From Opitutaceae bacterium (GTDB lineage Bacteria > Verrucomicrobiota > Verrucomicrobiia > Opitutales > Opitutaceae): a stretch of 48,527 nt of DNA. Below are positions 17,042 to 25,448 of this stretch, in pieces. Position 1 is the stretch's first letter. Every line of letters begins with the position of its first letter. The position numbers and the translations under genes were made by a program. The notes beneath the pieces are model-generated. The model had not been told where the DNA came from, did no database searches, and saw nothing but the letters and a program-made list of their open reading frames with translations. The stretch lies in contig RGAX01000002.1 of assembly GCA_009919985.1 (NCBI GenBank), forward strand, positions 1-48,527, given 5' to 3'.

Positions 17042-17785
17042 ATGTCTGAACTCTTTGGCCACACTCGCGCTCGCGTCGCCGCTCGGCACGCGCTCATCAC
17101 CCCTAATAACCACGTCGCCAGCTCGCTGCCCGGTTTTACCGATGCAACCGCGATCGTGCTCATCAGTCCGGTCATGGGTGCGCGTTTCGCGCAGACGCAG
17201 GTCACGTTTAATAAAGGTGGCGCGGCCAACGTCGCCGCGAGCGACGTTGAGACTTTCGGCTATTTCATGAGTGGCGGCGGTACACTCGGAGTCGGCACCC
17301 ACCGTCAACGTTGCGAAGCCGGAGGATTTTTCTTCGCGCCTGCAGGTCAGGCTTGGACGCTCACCGCGCTCAAAGCCGGCACTCAACTCACGCTCTTTCA
17401 GAAAAAATTTCAAGCGCTCGCTGGTGCGCCTGCCCCGCGCGTGATCATCAGTGAAATAGCGAAGGTCAAAGGCACGCCCTTTCTCGGCGACCAGGCGGCT
17501 AATCTGCAGGTGTTGCTGCCCGACGAGCCTGGCTACGATTTGGCGGTTAATATTTTCGCTTATCAGCCCGGTGGACATCTGCCGTTCGTCGAGTCTCACA
17601 TCATGGAGCACGGTTTGCTCATGCTTGAAGGCGCAGGCGTTTACCGACTTGAAGACGAGTGGTATCCGGTGCAATCCGGCGACGTGATCTGGATGGGCTC
17701 GTATTGCCCACAATGGTTCGTTGCGATGGGTAAGATTCCCGCGCGCTATCTCTATTACAAGGACGTCAACCGCCCCGCGCTATGA
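17042..17785 (+). CDS. allE: (S)-ureidoglycine aminohydrolase
   Basis: A 247-residue bicupin protein from the ATG at 17042. The track start at 17006 is a TTG in the leader. Two cupin repeats are visible. The C-terminal one has PGGHLPFVESHIMEHGLLMLEG, holding the His/Glu Mn ligands, and then SGDVIWMGSYCPQWFVAMG near residue 215. This matches AllE/YlbA, which removes ammonia from (S)-ureidoglycine to give (S)-ureidoglycolate. It lies between allantoinase and the second M20 enzyme, in pathway order, and overlaps the latter by four bases (ATGA). Confidence 0.94.
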   Translation: MSELFGHTRARVAARHALITPNNHVASSLPGFTDATAIVLISPVMGARFAQTQVTFNKGGAANVAASDVETFGYFMSGGGTLGVGTHRQRCEAGGFFFAPAGQAWTLTALKAGTQLTLFQKKFQALAGAPAPRVIISEIAKVKGTPFLGDQAANLQVLLPDEPGYDLAVNIFAYQPGGHLPFVESHIMEHGLLMLEGAGVYRLEDEWYPVQSGDVIWMGSYCPQWFVAMGKIPARYLYYKDVNRPAL

Positions 17786-19041
17786 GCCAAGCCGCCGCTC
17801 CGCTCGCTCTCAAAGTGGATTCGGCCGCACTCGTGCGGCGCCTGCAGGAACTTGCGTTGATCTCTGAGGCGCCCGCGCCCGTCGTGACGCGCGTGCTTTT
17901 TACGGCAGCCGACCAACGTGGCCGTGAATACGTCCGCCGCGCCGCCCGCGAGGCTGGACTCACACTCCGTGAAGACGCGGTCGGAAATATTTTTGCGCGC
18001 TGGGAAGGCAGTGAACCGACGTTGCCCGCTGTCGGCACGGGCTCGCACACCGATGCGATTCCTAATGCCGGACTTTACGATGGGGTCGTCGGCGTCTTGG
18101 GCGGCTTCGAGGCATTGCATGCGCTGAAACGTGCCGGCTTCCAGCCGCGCCGCTCGATTGAAGTCGTGATGTTCACCGCTGAAGAGCCGACGCGTTTCGG
18201 GATCGGTTGTCTCGGGTCTCGCCTGCTCGCCGGTGCCTTGCCCCTCGAAAAAGCCCGTGCGCTCCGCGATCGTGAGGGTCGTTCGCTGGAGGAGTTGCGC
18301 GCGGCCGCCGGCTGCCAAGGCGCGCTTGAATCGGTAAAATTGCCGGAAGGTTTTTACCACACGTTCGTGGAGTTGCACATCGAGCAAGGACCGTTGCTCG
18401 AAGCGGAAAATATTCCCATCGGGATCGTAGAACACATCGCCGGCCCGAGCAGCTACCGGGTTTCGCTTCTTGGCGAAGGTGGCCACGCTGGCGCGGTTTT
18501 GATGCCCGGTCGGCGCGATGCTGGACTTGCGGCGGCAGAGATTGCACTTGCCGTGGAACATGCGGCTAAAAATAGCGGCAGTCCCGATACCGTTGGGACT
18601 ACCGGTGTGTTTCGCATCGAACCTGGGGCGGTCAACAGCGTGCCTTATCGCGCGTATCTTGAAATCGATCTGCGCGACACTCGGCTCAACACGCGTGAAA
18701 AAGCGCTCGGTGAGATCCGCCACGCCGCCACCGCAATCTGCGCACGGCGCTCCGTGCAGCTCGAATTTTACGAAATCAACGCCGATCCGCCCGCGCCCGG
18801 CGATGCCCGCACGATCGCCATCGCCGAGCAAGTTTGCGCGGAACTCGGCCTGCGCCACCGCCGCATGGTAAGTCGCGCGTATCACGACTCGCTGTTCATG
18901 GCGCGCGTGAGCCCCACGACGATGATTTTTATTCCGTGTCGCAACGGCTGGAGTCACCGCCCCGAGGAATACGCTTCGCCCGAGCACATCGCCGCTGGCG
19001 TAGAAGTCCTAGCGCGCACGTTGGCACGATTGGCGGTATAG
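17782..19041 (+). CDS. Ureidoglycolate amidohydrolase-like M20 enzyme
   Basis: A 419-residue homologue of the first M20 enzyme with different signatures: GTGSHTDAIPNAGLYDGVVG, EVVMFTAEEPTRFGIGCLGS, ELHIEQGPLLE and GWSHRPEEY. The SHxDAIP...YDGVVGVLG and FTAEEPTRFGI forms are those of plant-type ureidoglycolate amidohydrolase (UAH) rather than allantoate amidohydrolase. The expected reaction is (S)-ureidoglycolate to glyoxylate, two ammonia and CO2. Assignment to UAH follows from these motifs and from the order behind allE. A second allantoate amidohydrolase or a carbamoyl amino acid hydrolase is the alternative. The XDH gene starts nine bases after the stop. Confidence 0.82.
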   Translation: MSQAAAPLALKVDSAALVRRLQELALISEAPAPVVTRVLFTAADQRGREYVRRAAREAGLTLREDAVGNIFARWEGSEPTLPAVGTGSHTDAIPNAGLYDGVVGVLGGFEALHALKRAGFQPRRSIEVVMFTAEEPTRFGIGCLGSRLLAGALPLEKARALRDREGRSLEELRAAAGCQGALESVKLPEGFYHTFVELHIEQGPLLEAENIPIGIVEHIAGPSSYRVSLLGEGGHAGAVLMPGRRDAGLAAAEIALAVEHAAKNSGSPDTVGTTGVFRIEPGAVNSVPYRAYLEIDLRDTRLNTREKALGEIRHAATAICARRSVQLEFYEINADPPAPGDARTIAIAEQVCAELGLRHRRMVSRAYHDSLFMARVSPTTMIFIPCRNGWSHRPEEYASPEHIAAGVEVLARTLARLAV

Positions 19042-19050
19042 GGCGGCACC

Positions 19051-22000
19051 ATGGCGTTCGATTTCATCCTCAACGGCAAAGCGATGCGCATCGATGGCCT
19101 CGCCCCGACGACGACCTTACTCGATTACCTACGCACGCACGGTTGCACGGGTAGTAAACAAGGCTGCGCCGAGGGCGATTGCGGCGCCTGCACCGTGGCC
19201 ATCGTCGACCATGACGCGCACGGTCAGCCCACGTATCGCGCTATCAACAGCTGCATCGCGCTTCTGCCGATGTTCGCTGGCCGTGAAGTCATCACGGTCG
19301 ACGGACTTGCAGACGGCGCGAAATTACATCCCGCGCAGAGCACCATGGTTGAGCATTACGGCTCGCAGTGTGGCTATTGTACGCCGGGTTTCGTGGTCTC
19401 GATGTTTGAGGCTTACAACCGTAGCGATTGTCAGGCATCGGCTAAAATCAGCGACCAACTTTGCGGAAATCTCTGTCGTTGCACCGGCTATCGACCGATC
19501 CGCGATGCCGCGCTCGCTACGATGGCCCAACGTGGTGCAGATAAATTTAAAGTACGCCTCACGCAGCCGCTCGCGGCTCTCGGGGAGCTGGACTACGCGG
19601 CTGGCGGAGAACGTTTTTTTCGGCCCACCTCGCTCGCGGCTTTGTTTGCATTGAAGGCCGCACATCCTGCCGCGCAGCTGGTGGCGGGGGCGACGGAGAT
19701 CGGGGTGGAGTTGAACAAAAAAGCGAAGGCTTTTCCACTACTGATTTCAGTCGAAGCAGTGTCTGAGCTCACGCAAATCCTAAAGACGCCCTCCGCGTGG
19801 CGCATCGGCGCTGGCGCGACGCTGACGAATGTCGAAGAGGCATTGGGCGCGGAGTTTCCGTCGCTGCAAAAAATGCTTTCTGTATATGCGTCGCGACAAA
19901 TCCGCAGTCGCGCGACAATCGGCGGTAATATCGCGACCGCCTCTCCCATTGGCGACAGCGCGCCATTATTGCTTACGCTGGATGCTGTGCTGGTGCTCAC
20001 GGCCGCGAGTGGTGAACGCACGGTGGCGCTACAAGATTTTTTTATTGGTTATCGGCAGACCGTATTACGGGCAGATGAAGTGATCCAAGAAATCGTTGTG
20101 CCGCGAGTGTCACCAATGGCGGGACATACGCGACGTGTGGATTATTTCAAAGTGTCGAAGCGGCGCGATATGGACATCAGCATCGTTGCTGGCGCGTTTC
20201 GCGTGGAGACCGACGCCGCAGGTGTTGTGCGGTTCGCTCGCTTGGCGTTTGGCGGAGTGGCTGCGACGCCGGTGCGAGCATTGCTTTCGGAGGCGGCGCT
20301 ATTGGGCAAGACGCTCCCGGCCGCGGCAGAAGCCGTGGCGGCGGTATTGCGTACGGAATTCACGCCCATCGACGATGTGCGCGGCGGCGCAGATTATCGG
20401 CGTGGGCTGATCGTGAGTTTGTGGGAAAAATTTGTGAGTGGGGAACACAGCCTCGCACAGGACGGCGTGTTGGATTTTGCCGTGGGTGCGCCCGTGCCAC
20501 CGACTGATGCGTCGCACGCCTTGCGACACGATAGTGCGGTCGGTCACGTGACGGGACGTGCATTATACGTGGACGACACGGCCCAGCGCCGGCCGATGTT
20601 GGAGGTTTGGCCAGTGATGGCGCTGCACGCTCGGGCTAAGATTACGCGACGCGACGCTACAAAGGCGCGTGCATGTGCGGGAATTGCAGCCGTGTTGTTG
20701 GCGGAAGATATTCCGGGCGAAAATAACGTCGGTCCCGTGCTACCTGACGAGCCGATGCTCGCGACGGACCAGATTCAATTTCACGGCCAGATCGTAGCCA
20801 TCGTCGTCGGTGATTCGATTCGAGCGTGTCGTGCGGCAGCAGCGATGGTGGAGGTGGATTACGTGCCGTTGCCGCCGTTACTCGGCGTGAGGGCGGCGAT
20901 TTCGGCAGGCAGTTTTCACTCGCGGCCGCACGAACTAGTCCGCGGTGACGTGGTGGCAGCACTGGCTGCTTCGCCGCATACCCTCGAAGGCGAATTTGAA
21001 TTTGGCGGGCAGGAGCATTTTTATCTCGAGACGCAGGCCGCTTGGGCGGAGGCGGGCGAGGATGGGGCGATGATGGTGCATTCCTCGACGCAACATCCCT
21101 CGGAAATCCAAAACATTGTCGCCGAAGTGTTGCACGTGGCGCGTCACAAAGTCGTGGTGCAATCACCGCGCATGGGCGGCGGTTTTGGGGGCAAGGAAAC
21201 GCAGGGCAACGCTCCCGCGGCCATCGTCGCGCTCGCGGCGCTAAAAACCGGGCGGCCCGTGCATTGGCAATTGGACCGGGATGTCGACATGATGATCACC
21301 GGAAAACGGCATCCGTTTTGGGCGAAGTTTAAGGTCGGCTATGATAGCGAGGGGCGCTTGCTCGCCTCGCAGGTGGAACTTGTTTCCGACGGCGGTTGGT
21401 CGATGGATCTTTCGCAGGCGATCTGTGACCGCGCGTTGTTTCACTTGGACAACGCGTACTTCATCCCCGCGGTGCGCTTCACGGGACGGATCGCAAAGAC
21501 GAACGTGACCTCGCACACGGCGTTTCGTGGCTTTGGGGGGCCACAAGGCATGCTCGTAGTTGAAGAAATCGTTTCACGCATCGCCGGTCGGCTCCGGCTT
21601 GCACCAGAAATCGTGCGTGCGCGGAATTTTTATCACGGCGCAGGTGAGACAAATACGACTCATTATCGTCAAGATCTCGGAATTAACCGGATACAAGAAG
21701 TGTGGAACCGGGTCTTAACCGAAGCTAGTTTCGCTGAGCGGCGTCGCGCGATTGCGGTATGGAATGCGCAGAGCGGGCGGGTGAAGCGAGGGCTTGCGGT
21801 GACACCGGTAAAGTTCGGGATTTCTTTTACGCTCACGCATTACAATCAGGCGGGCGCATTGGTGCTGATTTATCCGGATGGTTCCGTGCAAGTGAATCAT
21901 GGCGGCACGGAAATGGGTCAGGGCTTGAACACGAAGATGCTTGGGGTGGCGATGCGCGAGCTCGGCGTATCGGCAAAAAAAATTCGGTTGATGCCGACGA

Positions 22001-22809
22001 GCACGGATAAGGTGCCCAACACGTCGCCGACGGCGGCGTCGAGTGGCGCGGATCTCAACGGTGCGGCCGTGCGCAACGCCTGCGAAATTCTACGTGAACG
22101 TTTGCGGCCATTGGCGGCGCAATTGCTTGGGGCCGATGAAGCCGAGTCGCGGGAGTTAGATTTTTCCGGCGACGCGGTGACGGTGCTCGGGCAATCGACG
22201 CGTTGCGTTTCGTTTGCCGTGGTGTGTCAGCGTGCGTATCTCGAGCGGGTGAGCCTTTCGACGACGGGTTTTTATAAGACGCCGGGGATTCACTGGGACT
22301 GGGCGGAGGCGGCGGGTCGGCCGTTTCATTATTTTTCTTATGGCGCATCGGTTTCTGAGGTAGAAGTGGACGGTTACACAGGGATGCATCGCGTGCGGCG
22401 CGTGGATATAGTGCACGACGTGGGTGATTCGTTGAATCCGGGGATTGATCGCGGACAGATCGAAGGCGGGTTCGTGCAAGGCATGGGCTGGCTCACGCGC
22501 GAAGAATTAAAATGGGACGCGAGCGGCCGCTTGCTAACGCACAGCGCAAGCACGTATCAAATCCCAGCGTTTAGTGATGCACCCGTGGAAATGAACGTGA
22601 CGCTGCTGCCGATGGCAGCGCAACCGAACACGATTCACGGGAGCAAGGCGGTGGGCGAACCGCCGTTGATGTTAGCTTTTAGCGTGCGCGAAGCGATTCG
22701 CGATGCTGTGGCAAATTTCGGTGCGCCGGGGGGTGAAGTTTTACTCGCGTCTCCTGCGACGGGTGAAGCGATTTTCGCCGCCGTGCAGGAGCGTTTGAAA
22801 TTAACTTAG
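19051..22809 (+). CDS. Xanthine dehydrogenase, single-chain 2Fe-2S/FAD/Mo form
   Basis: A 1252-residue one-chain enzyme that oxidises hypoxanthine and xanthine to urate. Two [2Fe-2S] clusters come first: GCAEGDCGACTVAI near residue 39, then QCGYCTPGFVVSM and NLCRCTGYRP near 110-150. The FAD domain (about 180-430) has LVAGATEIGVEL and TIGGNIATASPIGD. The molybdopterin domain follows. By analogy with the bovine enzyme, Glu802 lies in GGGFGGKET, Arg880 in DRALFHLDN, the Phe914 region in FRGFGGPQ and Glu1261 in KAVGEPP, and all are kept. This supports purine specificity over aldehyde or nicotinate use. Many bacteria split this into XdhA and XdhB. The fused form resembles the eukaryotic order. The stop overlaps that of convergent xdhC. 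Confidence 0.95.
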   Translation: MAFDFILNGKAMRIDGLAPTTTLLDYLRTHGCTGSKQGCAEGDCGACTVAIVDHDAHGQPTYRAINSCIALLPMFAGREVITVDGLADGAKLHPAQSTMVEHYGSQCGYCTPGFVVSMFEAYNRSDCQASAKISDQLCGNLCRCTGYRPIRDAALATMAQRGADKFKVRLTQPLAALGELDYAAGGERFFRPTSLAALFALKAAHPAAQLVAGATEIGVELNKKAKAFPLLISVEAVSELTQILKTPSAWRIGAGATLTNVEEALGAEFPSLQKMLSVYASRQIRSRATIGGNIATASPIGDSAPLLLTLDAVLVLTAASGERTVALQDFFIGYRQTVLRADEVIQEIVVPRVSPMAGHTRRVDYFKVSKRRDMDISIVAGAFRVETDAAGVVRFARLAFGGVAATPVRALLSEAALLGKTLPAAAEAVAAVLRTEFTPIDDVRGGADYRRGLIVSLWEKFVSGEHSLAQDGVLDFAVGAPVPPTDASHALRHDSAVGHVTGRALYVDDTAQRRPMLEVWPVMALHARAKITRRDATKARACAGIAAVLLAEDIPGENNVGPVLPDEPMLATDQIQFHGQIVAIVVGDSIRACRAAAAMVEVDYVPLPPLLGVRAAISAGSFHSRPHELVRGDVVAALAASPHTLEGEFEFGGQEHFYLETQAAWAEAGEDGAMMVHSSTQHPSEIQNIVAEVLHVARHKVVVQSPRMGGGFGGKETQGNAPAAIVALAALKTGRPVHWQLDRDVDMMITGKRHPFWAKFKVGYDSEGRLLASQVELVSDGGWSMDLSQAICDRALFHLDNAYFIPAVRFTGRIAKTNVTSHTAFRGFGGPQGMLVVEEIVSRIAGRLRLAPEIVRARNFYHGAGETNTTHYRQDLGINRIQEVWNRVLTEASFAERRRAIAVWNAQSGRVKRGLAVTPVKFGISFTLTHYNQAGALVLIYPDGSVQVNHGGTEMGQGLNTKMLGVAMRELGVSAKKIRLMPTSTDKVPNTSPTAASSGADLNGAAVRNACEILRERLRPLAAQLLGADEAESRELDFSGDAVTVLGQSTRCVSFAVVCQRAYLERVSLSTTGFYKTPGIHWDWAEAAGRPFHYFSYGASVSEVEVDGYTGMHRVRRVDIVHDVGDSLNPGIDRGQIEGGFVQGMGWLTREELKWDASGRLLTHSASTYQIPAFSDAPVEMNVTLLPMAAQPNTIHGSKAVGEPPLMLAFSVREAIRDAVANFGAPGGEVLLASPATGEAIFAAVQERLKLT

Positions 22810-23624
22810 TCGAGCGCGGGACTGGCGATGCTAACAGGGGATGTTGCCGATGCGAGTTGGTCGCGGATTTTTAAGAGTTGGGCCGCAATGCTCAGGGCGA
22901 TTTCGTGCGGGTGGTTACTCCCGAAATCTTCGCCGATCGGACAGAAAAATTTCTCAGCGCGTTCAAGCGTGAGTCCATGGGCGACGAGTTCCCGGCGAAG
23001 GACGATAGCTTTGGCCGCGCTGCCGATGGCGCCGAGATAGGGAAACGTGCGCTCGGCTAGGGCGCGTTGCAGGACTGGGCGATCGCTGGCGTGACCTTTA
23101 GTCATGCAGAGAACGAAGGCGGACGCGGGCAACGTGGGGACAAGATCGGCGGGTTGGGCGTGGACGATGGTCTGGAGGTTACGTGCGCGGGGCAGGCGCT
23201 CGAGCCAGTCGGCGCGCGGGTCGATCACCGTGACGGTGCACGCTAGCGGGAGCAGCGCGGGCACCAAGGCTTGGACGACATGCCCGGCGCCGAAGATTAC
23301 TATGGGCCACGGCCCAGCGGGTGTGTGGGGTTCGAAGTAGAGTTTCACGGAGCCGCCGCAGGTCATACCGACGTCGCCTTTGAGGCTCCAGTTGACGAAG
23401 CGTGGCTTTGTGACGGAGGCGGCGAGGAGTTCTTGAGCGAGCGCGATGGCTTGCGCTTCGACGCGGCCGCCGCCGACGGTTCCCGTAAGTAGGCCGGCAG
23501 GCGTGATGATCATTTTGGCGCCGGTGTCTTGGGGTGTGCTGCCGAGCGCATCGACCAAGACGACTAGAACAAAGGCCGCGGACTCCCGCTCAAGCGCAGC
23601 GAGTTGTTCGTAGAACGTGGGCAT
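22806..23624 (-). CDS. xdhC: Xanthine dehydrogenase accessory protein XdhC
   Basis: A 272-residue XdhC/CoxI-family protein that binds molybdenum cofactor, protects its sulfurated form and inserts it into xanthine dehydrogenase. The N-terminal XdhC/CoxI domain has LVDALGSTPQDTGAKM and TGTVGGGRVEAQAI. The C-terminal Rossmann domain has PIVIFGAGHVVQALVPALLPL and KGHASDRPVLQRAL, then LGAIGSAAKAIVLRREL. It is convergent with XDH, with a three-base stop overlap, so it is not in the same transcript although it serves the same enzyme. It is 30 bases downstream of the small DUF1080 gene on its own strand. Confidence 0.94.
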   Translation of the reverse strand: MPTFYEQLAALERESAAFVLVVLVDALGSTPQDTGAKMIITPAGLLTGTVGGGRVEAQAIALAQELLAASVTKPRFVNWSLKGDVGMTCGGSVKLYFEPHTPAGPWPIVIFGAGHVVQALVPALLPLACTVTVIDPRADWLERLPRARNLQTIVHAQPADLVPTLPASAFVLCMTKGHASDRPVLQRALAERTFPYLGAIGSAAKAIVLRRELVAHGLTLERAEKFFCPIGEDFGSNHPHEIALSIAAQLLKIRDQLASATSPVSIASPALD

Positions 23625-23654
23625 TTTTTAAAGTTAAGCGAAAGGCTCGGCGCA

Positions 23655-24281
23655 TCAGAGTGGCGTCAGTCGGATGGCGCGCAGTTCAAAGGGAATGCCC
23701 TCGAGTTGGAAGCCAATGCGGCCGGAGTGGGGCGTGGCGCGGGAGATTTTATTTTGGAGTACGCCGTTTACGGTGACGATGATAGTGCCGTCGCGGCAGA
23801 CGATGTCGCAGCTGTTCCACGCGCCGACGGGTTTTTCGCTGTCGATAGCGCTGTGGGTGCGGGCCGGGACTTTGGCAGCGGGATCGAGGGGTTCGGCGAA
23901 GGTGGCGCCGGCCATCGGGATGAGGTCGCCGACGGATTTGTTTTTCGTCTGCACTTGGTGGCAGAGCGGCCAGGCGCGGTCTTTAGGGCCGGAGGCAATG
24001 TGAAGTAAGATGCCGCCGTTGCCGGGTTTGTCGGTCCAGCGCCACTCGGCGTGAAGCGTGTAATTCTCGTAGGTGGCTGTAGTCGTGAGGTAGCAAACCG
24101 GTTGACCGGCGACGGCGAGGGAACCGTCGGTATTATAGTGGCAGACCGCATTGATGGCGGCGGGAGTGGTGGGGAGGCTGATGAGTTCCCAGCCGGTGAA
24201 GTCGCGGCCATTGAGGAGGTCGGCGGCAGAGACCTGCGTGAGGCAAAGCAGACTGATCAAAAATAGAGCGCGAATGATCAT
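23655..24281 (-). CDS. Secreted DUF1080 (3-keto-disaccharide hydrolase-like) protein
   Basis: A 208-residue exported protein with signal peptide MIIRALFLISLLCLTQVSAA. It then has a single DUF1080 domain: LLNGRDFTGWELIS, YENYTLHAEWRW, GNGGILLHIASGPKDRAWP, GAWNSCDIVCRDGTIIVTVNG and SGRIGFQLEGIPFELRAIRL. Members bind or hydrolyse modified disaccharides in the periplasm. It has no sugar genes beside it and shares a strand with xdhC and the MarR gene. It is shorter than the DUF1080 protein at 8.5-10.4 kb and lacks that protein's PA14-like and C-terminal regions. Confidence 0.88.
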   Translation of the reverse strand: MIIRALFLISLLCLTQVSAADLLNGRDFTGWELISLPTTPAAINAVCHYNTDGSLAVAGQPVCYLTTTATYENYTLHAEWRWTDKPGNGGILLHIASGPKDRAWPLCHQVQTKNKSVGDLIPMAGATFAEPLDPAAKVPARTHSAIDSEKPVGAWNSCDIVCRDGTIIVTVNGVLQNKISRATPHSGRIGFQLEGIPFELRAIRLTPL

Positions 24282-24320
24282 GGGTGGACGGAGTTGGGGC
24301 CTGGTTGGGGTTATGATCGC

Positions 24321-24788
24321 TTAGGTGGCGGCGAAGGCGGTGAGCAGGCGGCCGCGGCCGAGACGTTTGCAGATACGGGCAAGGGCGAGTTGGTCTCGGA
24401 CTGAAAGAATCAAAAACTCGCGGGTAAGGTTAGCAGCAATTTTTGGAAAAAGCGCGCCAATCAAACGGCGGCCTTTGGGAGTGAGTTCGACTTTGATGAA
24501 ACGGCGGTCACCGGTCTCGCGGGTGCGTGTGACGAAGCCGTCGCGCTCCAGATTTTTTACAACCAGCGTGAGGTTGCCACCGCTTTTAAGGAGTTTGCTG
24601 GCGAGTTCTGATTGGAAGAGCGGCCCGAGGTGGTAGAGGGCTTCAAGGGCAGCGAACTGCGTGAGGGTGAGATGAGTGGGCAGAGCAACGTGGGCGCGGG
24701 CCGCGACGGAATCTGCGGCGCGCATAAGTTTGAGGTAGGCGTCGAGAGCGAGAGTTTCGGCCTTCGAACCTTGATGACGCGTGCCCAT
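24321..24788 (-). CDS. MarR-family transcriptional regulator
   Basis: A 155-residue winged-helix regulator. The DNA-binding part is LTLTQFAALEALYHLGPLFQ, SELASKLLKSGGNLTLVVKNLERDGFV and the wing RTRETGDRRFIKVELTPKGRRLI. MarR proteins usually act as dimeric repressors released by small aromatic or phenolic ligands. Its target cannot be read here. The adjacent genes are the DUF1080 gene downstream (39 bases) and rpiB upstream. A role in purine control, as for the urate-responsive MarR HucR, is only a possibility, since the extra N-terminal helix of HucR is not evident. Confidence 0.9.
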   Translation of the reverse strand: MGTRHQGSKAETLALDAYLKLMRAADSVAARAHVALPTHLTLTQFAALEALYHLGPLFQSELASKLLKSGGNLTLVVKNLERDGFVTRTRETGDRRFIKVELTPKGRRLIGALFPKIAANLTREFLILSVRDQLALARICKRLGRGRLLTAFAAT

Positions 24789-24842
24789 AGGTGCAGCTCG
24801 ATGAGGAATGGGCGTTGCGGCTCGGCTTGGCGTGGGGTCAGT

Positions 24843-25286
24843 TTAGGCCGCGTCGATTTTAGTGATGCGACCGATGTGGCGACCGCCTTCAAACGGAGCG
24901 GCGAGCCAGACTTTCACTATGTGCAAAGCCTCGGCTTCGGTGACGGTTCGTTGACCGAGGGAGAGACAGTTGGCGTCGTTGTGGGAGCGATTCCAGATGG
25001 CGACTTGTTCGTTCCAGCACAGGCCGCAGCGGACGCCTTTGACGCGGTTGGCAACGATGGCTTCACCGTTACCGGAGCCGCCGAGAACGATGCCGCGCTG
25101 GACTTCGCCGCGGGCGACGGCTTCGGCGACGGGTCGGATGAAATCGGGGTAGTCGCAGCTCGCTTCCGAATGGGTGCCGAGATCGCGCACGGTGTGGCCG
25201 GCGGTCAGGAGCATGGCTTTGATGGCTTCTTTGTAGGTGAAACCGGCGTGGTCGGAACCGATGGCGATAGTGAACTGCTGGGACAT
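24843..25286 (-). CDS. rpiB: Ribose 5-phosphate isomerase B
   Basis: A 147-residue RpiB/LacAB-family sugar-phosphate isomerase that interconverts ribose 5-phosphate and ribulose 5-phosphate. Motifs are IAIGSDHAGFTYKEAI at the start, GIVLGGSGNGEAIVANRVKGVRC, SHNDANCLSLG and the phosphate-binding FEGGRHIGRI near the end. The GSGNGE form of the active-site loop is the variant found in actinobacterial and related RpiB proteins. The length is normal. The 162-base region upstream, before the HAD gene, is AT-rich relative to its surroundings and probably holds the promoter. Confidence 0.93.
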   Translation of the reverse strand: MSQQFTIAIGSDHAGFTYKEAIKAMLLTAGHTVRDLGTHSEASCDYPDFIRPVAEAVARGEVQRGIVLGGSGNGEAIVANRVKGVRCGLCWNEQVAIWNRSHNDANCLSLGQRTVTEAEALHIVKVWLAAPFEGGRHIGRITKIDAA

Positions 25287-25448
25287 GGCGGGCGGTGGTG
25301 TCGAGTTTTAGGAAAGTGCCGCTAGGGCGTAGGACTTGCGTCGTTATTCGATGGTCGCAGTAGGGTCGCAAACAAATTTCCCACGCCCAAAAATGAGTTT
25401 AATTTAATTGAGGTGGTGAATGCAACGAGCCGATAAGTAAAAAATATT

